The position numbers were made by a program, and so were the translations under genes. From Pseudomonas frederiksbergensis (GTDB lineage: Bacteria > Pseudomonadota > Gammaproteobacteria > Pseudomonadales > Pseudomonadaceae), in the NCBI RefSeq assembly GCF_035751725.1, contig NZ_CP142104.1, forward strand, positions 4,092,001-4,156,000: DNA of 64,000 nucleotides. The letters are read 5' to 3'. The notes below the pieces were generated by a model. The model saw nothing but the letters and a program-made list of their open reading frames with translations, was not told the DNA's origin and searched no databases. This document shows, one piece after another, positions 56,880 to 64,000 of this stretch; positions within the stretch are counted from its first letter, which is position 1, and each line of letters starts with the position of its first letter.

Positions 56880-57569
56880 TCACCCGGCGATATCGCGAAG
56901 CGCGATCTCGCTCATGATGCGTTGCAACACCTGGTCGATGGACAACTCCGTGGAATCCAGCTGTATCGCATCGGCCGCCGGCTTTAGCGGGGCCACTGCG
57001 CGCTGGGTATCACGCTCGTCGCGTGCACGGATCTCATCTAGCAGACTCGACAGACTAACATCCTCGCCTTTGCCCTTCAACTGCAAATATCGGCGGCGCG
57101 CCCGCTCCTCGGCGCTGGCGGTGAGGAAAATCTTTAGCGGGGCATCGGTGAACACCACCGTACCCATGTCCCGGCCATCCGCCACCAGTCCCGGCGGCTC
57201 CTGGAAAGCCCGTTGGCGCTGGAGCAATGCTTCGCGCACCGCCGGCAGCGCGGCGACCTGGGAAGCCCCGGCGCCCACGCTTTCGGTACGGATGACGTCA
57301 CTGACTTCGTCGCCTTCGAGGATGATCCGCTGCAGTTGGCCATCGGTGGCCGCGATAAATTGCACGTCCAGATGCGCGGCCAATGCCTTGAGCAGCTCTT
57401 CGTTGGTCAGGTCGACGCCATGGTTGGCGGCGGCGAAGGCCAGCAAGCGATAAAGGGCACCGGAATCGAGCAGATTCCAGCCCAGTTGCTTGGCCAGCAT
57501 GCCGGCGATGGTGCCTTTGCCTGATCCGCTTGGGCCATCGATGGTGATGACCGGTGCCTTGATGTTCAC
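56880..57569 (-). CDS. cmk: Cytidylate kinase
   Basis: A 229-residue NMP kinase that phosphorylates CMP and dCMP. The P-loop is [17 protein letters not shown], followed by [48 protein letters not shown] and [18 protein letters not shown]. The start is GTG at 57569, overlapping the TGA of the tyrA-aroA gene (GTGA). The frame extends upstream within the fusion gene but that is not coding for Cmk. Confidence 0.95.
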   Translation of the reverse strand: MNIKAPVITIDGPSGSGKGTIAGMLAKQLGWNLLDSGALYRLLAFAAANHGVDLTNEELLKALAAHLDVQFIAATDGQLQRIILEGDEVSDVIRTESVGAGASQVAALPAVREALLQRQRAFQEPPGLVADGRDMGTVVFTDAPLKIFLTASAEERARRRYLQLKGKGEDVSLSSLLDEIRARDERDTQRAVAPLKPAADAIQLDSTELSIDQVLQRIMSEIALRDIAG

Positions 57570-59809
57570 GACTGTGCCTCTTGTGCGACTCGAATGCCGA
57601 CCTGCGCGCACAGCGCCAGGAAGTTCGGGAACGACGTGGCGACGTTGGCGCAATCATGGATGCGGATCGGCGCACTGGCGCGCAGGGACGCAACACTGAA
57701 TGCCATGGCGATACGGTGGTCGCCATGCCCATGGACTTCGCCGCCGCCAATCTGGCCGCCGTCGATGATGATGCCATCCGGCGTCGGTTCACATTTGACG
57801 CCGAGCGCCAGCAGGCCATCCGCCATCACCTGGATGCGGTCCGATTCCTTGACCCGCAGCTCTTCGGCGCCGGTCAGCACGGTGCGGCCTTCTGCGCAGG
57901 CAGCCGCGACGAACAGCACCGGGAACTCGTCGATCGCCAGGGGAACCAGCGCTTGCGGAATCTCGATGCCCTTGAGTTTAGCCGCTCGTACGCGCAAGTC
58001 CGCAACCGGCTCGCCGCCCACTTCCCGCTGGTTTTCCAGGGTGATGTCGGCGCCCATCAGCCGCAGGATGTCGATCACGCCGGTACGGGTCGGGTTGATG
58101 CCGACGTGCTCGAGCACCAGGTCGGAGCCTTCGGCAATCGAGGCCGCCACCAGGAAGAACGCCGACGAGGAGATATCCCCTGGCACTTCGATGTGGGTCG
58201 CCGTGAGCTTGTTGCCGGACTCAACGGACGCCGTGGCGCCGTCGACCGTGACCGGGTAACCGAAGCCGCGCAGCATGCGCTCGGTGTGGTCGCGGGTCGG
58301 GGCAGGCTCGGTGACGGTGGTCTTGCCTTCGGCGTAGAGCCCCGCCAGCAGCAGGCAGGACTTCACCTGGGCGCTGGCCATCGGCATGGTGTAGGTCAGG
58401 CCCTTGAGCTTGTTGCCACCGCGAATGGTCATCGGCGGACGACCTTCAGCGGCGGTCTCGATCACCGCGCCCATTTCCCGCAACGGGTTGGCGACACGGT
58501 TCATCGGACGCTTGGACAGCGAGGCATCGCCAGTCAAGGTGCTGTCGAAGTCCTGGGCAGCCAGCAGGCCGGACAACAGGCGCATCGAGGTGCCGGAGTT
58601 GCCGAGGTAGATCGGCCCCGGAGCCGGCTTGAGGCCGTGCAGGCCAACACCATGGATCGTCACGCGGCCGTGGTGCGGGCCTTCGATGACCACGCCCATG
58701 TCGCGGAACGCTTGCAGCGTTGCCAGGGCGTCTTCGCCCTCGAGGAAACCTTCCACTTCGGTCACGCCTTCGGCCAACGAGCCGAGCATGATCGAGCGGT
58801 GGGAAATCGATTTATCGCCCGGTACACGAATCCGCCCACTGAGGGAGCCACCAGGTTGTGCCAGGAAAATCAGATCGTTGGAGTTCATAGCGTCCACATA
58901 GGCCCGACGGGCCAGGATTTTACTGAAATGCTCGCGGGCCACCCTGGCGCGTGTGAAAACGCCCAGCAATTGGTGCCCGTCCCCTGCATCGACCGCGTCG
59001 CGCAAGGCGTCGAGGTCGCTGCGAAATGTATCGAGTGTGCGCAGGACAGCTTCGCGGTTGGCGAGGAAGATGTCGTGCCACATGACCGGGTCGCTACCCG
59101 CGATTCTCGTGAAATCGCGGAAACCGCCGGCAGCGTAACGGAAGATCTCAAGATTTTCATTGCGTTTGGCCAATGAGTCCACCAGGCCGAACGCCAGCAG
59201 GTGCGGCAAATGGCTGGTGGCGGCCAATACTTCGTCATGTCGCTGGACTTGCATGTGCTCGACATCGGCACCCAGCTCGCGCCACAGGCGATCCACCACC
59301 GCCAGCGCCGCAGGGTCCGTCTGGTCCAACGGCGTCAGGATGACTTTGTGACGACGGAACAGCTCGGCGTTGGACGCCTCTACCCCGCTCTGCTCGGAGC
59401 CGGCGATCGGGTGACCCGGGACGAAACGCGCCGGCATGCCGCCAAACGCTTCGGTCGCCGCCCGCACCACATTACCCTTGGCGCTGCCGACATCCGTGAG
59501 AATCGCCTGCCCGAGGTCCATGCCGGCCAACCGGGCCAGCAGTTTCTCCATCGCCAGGATCGGCACCGCCAGCTGGATGACGTCCGCGCCCTGGCAAGCG
59601 ACCAGCAAGTCGTCTTCACAGCGGTCCACCACGCCCAGCTCTACCGCCAGCTTGCGCGATTGCGGATCAAGATCGACGCCGACGACTTCCCGGCACAGCC
59701 CGCTTTCACGCAGGCCCTTGGCGAACGAACCACCGATCAACCCCAGGCCGACCACCACCAGGCGACCGATCATAGGTGCCGCAGGTTGCAGCGAGGTGAC
59801 ATCAACCAC
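57566..59809 (-). CDS. tyrA-aroA: Bifunctional prephenate/arogenate dehydrogenase - EPSP synthase fusion
   Basis: A 747-residue fusion. Residues about 13-300 are Tyr[19 protein letters not shown] (NAD site), [14 protein letters not shown] and [18 protein letters not shown]. Residues about 310-745 are AroA (EPSP synthase): [68 protein letters not shown] and [13 protein letters not shown]. The enzymes act in the tyrosine branch and in the shikimate pathway. The GTG at 59809 with AAGG upstream overlaps hisC; the ATG at 59773 is an alternative. The fusion is normal for Pseudomonas. Confidence 0.95.
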   Translation of the reverse strand: MVDVTSLQPAAPMIGRLVVVGLGLIGGSFAKGLRESGLCREVVGVDLDPQSRKLAVELGVVDRCEDDLLVACQGADVIQLAVPILAMEKLLARLAGMDLGQAILTDVGSAKGNVVRAATEAFGGMPARFVPGHPIAGSEQSGVEASNAELFRRHKVILTPLDQTDPAALAVVDRLWRELGADVEHMQVQRHDEVLAATSHLPHLLAFGLVDSLAKRNENLEIFRYAAGGFRDFTRIAGSDPVMWHDIFLANREAVLRTLDTFRSDLDALRDAVDAGDGHQLLGVFTRARVAREHFSKILARRAYVDAMNSNDLIFLAQPGGSLSGRIRVPGDKSISHRSIMLGSLAEGVTEVEGFLEGEDALATLQAFRDMGVVIEGPHHGRVTIHGVGLHGLKPAPGPIYLGNSGTSMRLLSGLLAAQDFDSTLTGDASLSKRPMNRVANPLREMGAVIETAAEGRPPMTIRGGNKLKGLTYTMPMASAQVKSCLLLAGLYAEGKTTVTEPAPTRDHTERMLRGFGYPVTVDGATASVESGNKLTATHIEVPGDISSSAFFLVAASIAEGSDLVLEHVGINPTRTGVIDILRLMGADITLENQREVGGEPVADLRVRAAKLKGIEIPQALVPLAIDEFPVLFVAAACAEGRTVLTGAEELRVKESDRIQVMADGLLALGVKCEPTPDGIIIDGGQIGGGEVHGHGDHRIAMAFSVASLRASAPIRIHDCANVATSFPNFLALCAQVGIRVAQEAQS

Positions 59810-60914
59810 GAGCCAGGACCTTGCTCAACGCCTCCAGGAAACGGCTGTTTTCCGCCGGCAGGCCAACGGTGACCCGCAGGTGATTCGGCATGCCGTAGTT
59901 GGCCACCGGACGGACGATCACGCCTTCGCGCAGCAACCCCTGATAGACCGGCGCAGCGACGCGACCTACGTCCACACAAATGAAATTGCCCTTGGAAGGA
60001 ATCCAGCCCAGCCCCAACTCACGCAAGCCTGCTTCCAACTGCTGCATACCGGCTTCGTTCAAGCGACGGCTCTCAGCCAGGTAGGCTTCATCCTGCAATG
60101 CGGCGCATGCGGCAGCCAGGGCGAAGCTGTTGACGTTGAACGGTTGGCGCACACGGTTCAACACATCAGCCACCACCGCAGTGGACAAACCGTAGCCGAC
60201 CCGCAGCGACGCCAGGCCATAAGCCTTGGAGAAGGTGCGCGAAACCAGCAGGTTCGGGTAGGCGGCGAGGAAATCCAGGCCATCGGGCAAGTCACTGCCC
60301 TCGGCGTATTCGATGTAGGCCTCGTCCAGCACCACTAGCACGTGCTCGGGCACGTCTTGCAGGAAGTCGTCCAGGGCCTGGGCGTCGAACCAGGTACCGG
60401 TCGGGTTGTTCGGGTTGGCGATGAAGACCACGCGGGTGTTGGCGTCGATGGCAGCCAGCATGGCCGGCAGATCGTGCCCCCAATCCTTGGCGGGGACGAC
60501 ATGGGCGTCCGCGCCCACGGCCTGGGTCGCGATCGGGTAGACCGCGAATGCGTGCTCGCTGAACACGGCATTGAGGCCCGGCGCCAGGTACGCACGGGCA
60601 ACCAGTTCGAGAATGTCGTTGGAACCGTTGCCCAGGGTCACTTGGTTCAGGTCGACGCCGCAGCGCTCGGCCAGCAGGCTTTTCAGCGCAAAACCATTAC
60701 CGTCGGGATAACGGGTCAGCTCGGCCAACTCGTCGCGGATCGCCGCGAGCGCCTTGGGGCTCGCGCCCAACGGGTTTTCGTTGCTCGCCAACTTGACGAT
60801 GCTGGCTGGGTCCAGATCCAGCTCGCGAGCCAGTTCGTCCACAGGCTTGCCCGGAACGTAAGGCGAGAGTTGTTGCACGCCTGGCTGGGCCAGGGCGAGG
60901 AAGTTGCCACTCAT
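59802..60914 (-). CDS. hisC2: Histidinol-phosphate aminotransferase 2 (aromatic)
   Basis: A 370-residue PLP enzyme of fold type I. KLASNENPLGASPKALAAI, LGNGSNDILELVARAYL, VFIANPNNPTGTW, LVVLDEAYIEYA and the PLP lysine in VSRTFSKAYGLASLRVGYG are visible. In this aromatic gene cluster it probably acts on phenylpyruvate or prephenate as well. It lies 13 bases after pheA and overlaps the fusion gene by 8 bases. Confidence 0.94.
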   Translation of the reverse strand: MSGNFLALAQPGVQQLSPYVPGKPVDELARELDLDPASIVKLASNENPLGASPKALAAIRDELAELTRYPDGNGFALKSLLAERCGVDLNQVTLGNGSNDILELVARAYLAPGLNAVFSEHAFAVYPIATQAVGADAHVVPAKDWGHDLPAMLAAIDANTRVVFIANPNNPTGTWFDAQALDDFLQDVPEHVLVVLDEAYIEYAEGSDLPDGLDFLAAYPNLLVSRTFSKAYGLASLRVGYGLSTAVVADVLNRVRQPFNVNSFALAAACAALQDEAYLAESRRLNEAGMQQLEAGLRELGLGWIPSKGNFICVDVGRVAAPVYQGLLREGVIVRPVANYGMPNHLRVTVGLPAENSRFLEALSKVLARG

Positions 60915-60927
60915 TTGCTATCCGCCC

Positions 60928-62022
60928 TTAAAGAACTGCCTTGGGGTAGGAACCCAGCACCTTGAGTGCCACTGCTTCCTGACTGATTTTCTCCAGCACA
61001 CCTTTCACCAGCGGGTCGCGGTGGTGGCCGACGAAATCGATGAAGAACACGTAGGTCCATTTACCGCTGCGCGACGGACGGGTCTCGATGCGCGTCAGAT
61101 CGATACCGTTGTCGTGGAACGGCACCAACAGCTCATGGAGCGCGCCGGGCTTGTTGCTCATGGAAACGATGATCGAGGTCTTGTCGTCGCCGGTTGGCGG
61201 AACCTCCTGGCTGCCGATCATCAGGAACCGCGTGGAGTTGTCCGGACGGTCCTCGATCTTCTCGGCCAGGCGCGTCAAGCCGTAGAGGCCTGCTGCCATG
61301 TCACCGGCGATGGCCGCCGAGTTCCACTCACCCTTGACCCGCTTGGCCGCCTCGGCGTTGCTCGAGACCGCCACGCGCTCGACGTTCGGGTAATGGGCGT
61401 CCAGCCACTTGCGGCACTGGGCCAGGGACTGGGCGTGGGAATAGATCCGGCTGATGCTGTCGGTCTTGGTGTTCTCGCCCACCAGCAGGTGGTGGTGGAT
61501 GCGCAGCTCGACTTCGCCGCAGATCACCATGTCATGCTCGAGGAAGCTGTCCAGCGTGTGGTTGACCGCGCCTTCGGTGGAGTTTTCCACCGGTACCACG
61601 CCGAAATTCACCGCGCCGGCCGCCACTTCGCGGAACACTTCATCGATGGCCGCCATCGGCTTGCTGATCACCGCGTGACCGAAGTGCTTCATGGCCGCTG
61701 CCTGGGTGAAGGTGCCCTCCGGGCCCAGGTAAGCGACTTTCAACGGCTGTTCGAGGGCCAGGCATGAAGACATGATCTCGCGGAACAAGCGCGCCATTTC
61801 TTCGTTGCCCAGCGGCCCCTTGTTGCGCTCCATGACACGCTTGAGCACCTGGGCTTCGCGTTCTGGGCGATAGAACACCGGCACTTCGCCTTCAGCCAAA
61901 GAGGCCATTTTTACCCGGGCGACTTCCTGGGCACAGCGCGCGCGCTCGCTGATCAGCTCCAGGACTTTTTCGTCCAGGGCGTCGATGCGCAGGCGCAGCG
62001 CCTTGAGTTCTTGCTCAGACAT
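60928..62022 (-). CDS. pheA: Bifunctional chorismate mutase / prephenate dehydratase
   Basis: A 364-residue P-protein. Residues 1-90 are the AroQ chorismate mutase (LRLRIDALDEKVLELISERARCAQEVARVK), about 95-270 are prephenate dehydratase (VAYLGPEGTFTQAAAMKHFG, VVPVENSTEGAVNHTLD, NSTRFLMIG), and about 280-355 are the ACT domain (NKPGALHELLVPFHDNGIDLTRIESR-type), where phenylalanine gives feedback inhibition. Its ATG overlaps the serC stop by one base. Confidence 0.95.
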   Translation of the reverse strand: MSEQELKALRLRIDALDEKVLELISERARCAQEVARVKMASLAEGEVPVFYRPEREAQVLKRVMERNKGPLGNEEMARLFREIMSSCLALEQPLKVAYLGPEGTFTQAAAMKHFGHAVISKPMAAIDEVFREVAAGAVNFGVVPVENSTEGAVNHTLDSFLEHDMVICGEVELRIHHHLLVGENTKTDSISRIYSHAQSLAQCRKWLDAHYPNVERVAVSSNAEAAKRVKGEWNSAAIAGDMAAGLYGLTRLAEKIEDRPDNSTRFLMIGSQEVPPTGDDKTSIIVSMSNKPGALHELLVPFHDNGIDLTRIETRPSRSGKWTYVFFIDFVGHHRDPLVKGVLEKISQEAVALKVLGSYPKAVL

Positions 62023-63107
62023 CAGCCGTGCTCCTTCTCGAACTCCGCCATGTAGGCGACCAGCGCATTGACGGCGTTGATGTCAACGGCGTTGTAGATG
62101 GAGGCACGCATGCCACCAACCGAACGGTGCCCCTTGAGGTTGAGCAGGCCACGTTCGTCGGCGCCGGCCAGGAATGGCTTGTCGAGACGATCGTCGGCCA
62201 GGCGGAACGGCACGTTCATCCAAGAACGATCCGACTTGTTGATCGGATTGCTGTAGAGGCCGCTGGCGTCGATGAAGTCGTACAGCGTGCGCTGCTTCAC
62301 TTCGTTGAGCTTACCGATGGCCTCGACACCGCCCTGCTCCTTCAGCCACTCGAACACCAGGCCGGAGAGGTACCAGGCCAAGGTCGGCGGCGTGTTGTAC
62401 ATCGAGCCGTTATCGGCCGCGACCTTGTAGTTGAGCATGGTCGGGCACAGGGAACGGGCACGACCGAGCAGGTCTTCGCGAATGATCGCGACCAGGATGC
62501 CGCTCGGGCCGATGTTTTTCTGGGCACCGGCGTAGATCATGCCGAAACGGGAGATGTCCACCGGTCGCGAGAGAATGTCCGAGGACATGTCGGCCACCAG
62601 CGGCACGTCACCTGTTTCCGGGATCCAGTTGAATTCCAGGCCACCAATGGTTTCGTTCGGTGCGTAATGCACATAGGCCGCGTCCTTGGACAGGTTCCAC
62701 TCGTTCTGGCCGGGAATCGCGAAGTAGTCGTAGGGCTTGGCGGTGGCCGCGACGTTGACGTGACCGTAGCGCGACGCTTCTTCGATGGCTTTCTGCGACC
62801 AGATGCCGGTGTCGATGTAGTCGGCCTTGCCGCTTTCCGGCAGCAGGTTCAGCGGAATCTGGGCGAACTGCTGGCTGGCGCCGCCCTGCAGGAACAGCAC
62901 TTTATAGTTGGACGGGATGTTCAGCAGATCACGCAAATCCTGCTCGGCCTTGGTGGCAATGGACACGAACTCATCGCTGCGATGGCTCATCTCCATGACG
63001 GACAGGCCCTTGCCGTGCCAGTCGAGAAGTTCACCTTGGGCACGCTTCAGGACCGCTTCAGGAAGCGCCGCCGGGCCGGCACAGAAGTTATAGGCTCTCT
63101 TGCTCAC
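62022..63107 (-). CDS. serC: Phosphoserine aminotransferase
   Basis: A 361-residue PLP enzyme. It starts SKRAYNFCAGPAALPEAVLK, has LFLQGGASQQFAQIPLNLL and the PLP lysine in MIYAGAQKNIGPSGILVAI. It forms phosphoserine in serine synthesis and acts in pyridoxine synthesis. The start is a GTG at 63107; related SerC proteins begin at the same residue. An in-frame open region continues upstream across the gyrA terminator but is not coding. Confidence 0.95.
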   Translation of the reverse strand: MSKRAYNFCAGPAALPEAVLKRAQGELLDWHGKGLSVMEMSHRSDEFVSIATKAEQDLRDLLNIPSNYKVLFLQGGASQQFAQIPLNLLPESGKADYIDTGIWSQKAIEEASRYGHVNVAATAKPYDYFAIPGQNEWNLSKDAAYVHYAPNETIGGLEFNWIPETGDVPLVADMSSDILSRPVDISRFGMIYAGAQKNIGPSGILVAIIREDLLGRARSLCPTMLNYKVAADNGSMYNTPPTLAWYLSGLVFEWLKEQGGVEAIGKLNEVKQRTLYDFIDASGLYSNPINKSDRSWMNVPFRLADDRLDKPFLAGADERGLLNLKGHRSVGGMRASIYNAVDINAVNALVAYMAEFEKEHG

Positions 63108-63165
63108 ATCCAATCTCGCTCTGATCTGGTGGTCACTTAAATCTTTTTTGCAAATTTTCAAACGG

Positions 63166-63204
63166 AACAAACAACGAGGGGGCGAATCTTCATCCGCCCC
63201 CTCG
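63166..63204 (-). terminator. Rho-independent terminator of gyrA
   Basis: On the minus strand CGAGGGGGCG and CGCCCCCTCG form a perfect 10-bp stem with a 10-base loop, followed by TTGTTTGTT. It lies 10 bases after the gyrA stop. Confidence 0.85.
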
Positions 63205-63213
63205 TGTGTCCGC

Positions 63214-64000
63214 TTAGTCCTGCGGTTCTTCTTCGTCTGCGGCAGCGTCGAGTGGTTGGTCGCCGACGGCATCGTCGACATCGGCACCGAGGGTACCGTC
63301 GAACGCCACGCCGTCCTCGTCTTCCAACTCTTCGCCTTCGACTTCCGAAGGTTCCTGGACGCGCTCAAGGCCGACCAGTTTTTCGTCCTTGGCAAGCTTG
63401 ATCAACGTCACGCCCTGGGTGTTACGCCCCAGGCTGGAGACTTCGTCGACCCGTGTGCGCACCAGCGTGCCTTGGTCGGAGATCAACATGATCTCCTCGC
63501 CGTCGAGTACCTGCACGGCACCGACCAGGCGGCCGTTACGCTCGTTGCTGACCATGGCGATCACGCCCTGGCCGCCGCGCTTGTACTCGGGGAACTCGCT
63601 GATGGCGGTACGCTTGCCGTAGCCACGCTCGGAAGCGGTGAGGATCTGGCTGCCTTCTTCCGGGATCAGCATGGAAATCAGCTTCTGCCCTTCCGGCAGG
63701 CGCATGCCGCGTACACCGCGGGCAGTACGGCCCATGGCGCGGACGTCGGATTCCTTGAAGCGCGTGACCTTGCCGCCGTCGGAGAACAGCATGACTTCAC
63801 GCTCGCCATCGGTGATAGCCGCGGAAATCAGCACGTCGCCTTCGTCCAGCTCCAGGGCGATCAGGCCAACGCTGCGCTGGCGGCTGAAGGATTCCAGCGG
63901 GGTCTTCTTCACGGTGCCGTTGGCGGTGGCCATGAAGATGTAGTGACCTTCGGTGTATTCCTCCACCGGCAACATGGTGGTGATGTATTCACCCTCATCC
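63214..64000 (-). CDS. gyrA: DNA gyrase subunit A, C-terminal part (runs off the window)
   Basis: The last 261 residues of GyrA. Visible are beta-pinwheel repeats of the DNA-wrapping domain (IFMATANGTVKKTPL, VMLFSDGGKVTRF, ILTASERGYGKRT, IMLISDQGTLVRTRV) and an acidic C-terminal tail (EVEGEELEDEDG, ending ADEEEPQD). The catalytic N-terminal part lies outside the window. The gene comes just before serC, as in P. aeruginosa. Confidence 0.95.
   Translation of the reverse strand, partial: DEGEYITTMLPVEEYTEGHYIFMATANGTVKKTPLESFSRQRSVGLIALELDEGDVLISAAITDGEREVMLFSDGGKVTRFKESDVRAMGRTARGVRGMRLPEGQKLISMLIPEEGSQILTASERGYGKRTAISEFPEYKRGGQGVIAMVSNERNGRLVGAVQVLDGEEIMLISDQGTLVRTRVDEVSSLGRNTQGVTLIKLAKDEKLVGLERVQEPSEVEGEELEDEDGVAFDGTLGADVDDAVGDQPLDAAADEEEPQD

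Noticed and set aside
57581..59176. A 531-codon plus-strand frame antisense to tyrA-aroA
   Set aside because: Shadow of a GC-rich gene; composition rich in His, Arg, Gln and no family match.
1..64000. tRNA, rRNA or prophage genes
   Set aside because: No cloverleaf-type sequence, rRNA stretch, integrase or structural phage gene was recognised in the window.

Overview
The window is about 64 kb of a Pseudomonas chromosome, most likely from the P. fluorescens group. This is inferred from gene content and order (tesA, ABC pair, greB, mltF2, tatD; kdpFABCDE; comEA-like gene and wbpM; lapA and ihfB; rpsA, cmk, tyrA-aroA, hisC, pheA, serC, gyrA), from high-GC codon use, and from the dispersed REP-type palindromes (GGCGAGGGA...TCCCTCGCC) between genes.

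Layout. Positions 1-28.5 kb are mostly core genome. They hold a secreted thioesterase divergent from an ABC exporter pair, greB, a small AT-rich insertion carrying a PI-PLC-like protein, a DoxX protein, a lytic transglycosylase, TatD, a chemotaxis receptor, an Mpo1-like protein, a thioesterase, a CHAD protein, a patatin, the complete kdpFABC-DE potassium operon (including the 29-residue KdpF), an ethanolamine-type permease, and a DUF1989 gene with its GntR regulator and a perfect palindromic operator candidate. Positions 26-45.5 kb are the O-antigen locus, bounded by comEA/wbpM on one side and lapA/ihfB on the other. It contains wbpM, two GT2 and two GT8-like transferases, a GT4, an unusual 813-828 aa double-domain transferase, a sugar epimerase, a hexapeptide acetyltransferase, a TylF-type methyltransferase, wzt/wzm, a WbpL-type initiating transferase and rmlB-rmlD-rmlA. 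No wzx, wzy or wzz was seen, so export is inferred to be of the ABC-transporter type. No rmlC was seen.

Positions 46.4-55 kb are accessory DNA between ihfB and rpsA, genes that are neighbours in P. aeruginosa. The insert carries a small lipoprotein, a WbpV-like epimerase, a decayed group II intron sitting directly behind a Rho-independent terminator, an OafA-type acyltransferase, an AT-rich methyltransferase, a truncated second copy of a gene present intact at 5.5 kb, and a decayed IS3-family element.

Positions 55-64 kb are again core: a tightly overlapping gene set (rpsA, cmk, tyrA-aroA fusion, hisC, pheA, serC) and the 3' part of gyrA, all on the minus strand.

No entirely new system is evident. 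The most notable items are the group II intron whose reverse transcriptase has lost its YADD catalytic box by an in-frame deletion and also has an amber codon; the split O-antigen locus with its inferred capping and export set; the missing rmlC; and the DUF1989/GntR pair with its operator.
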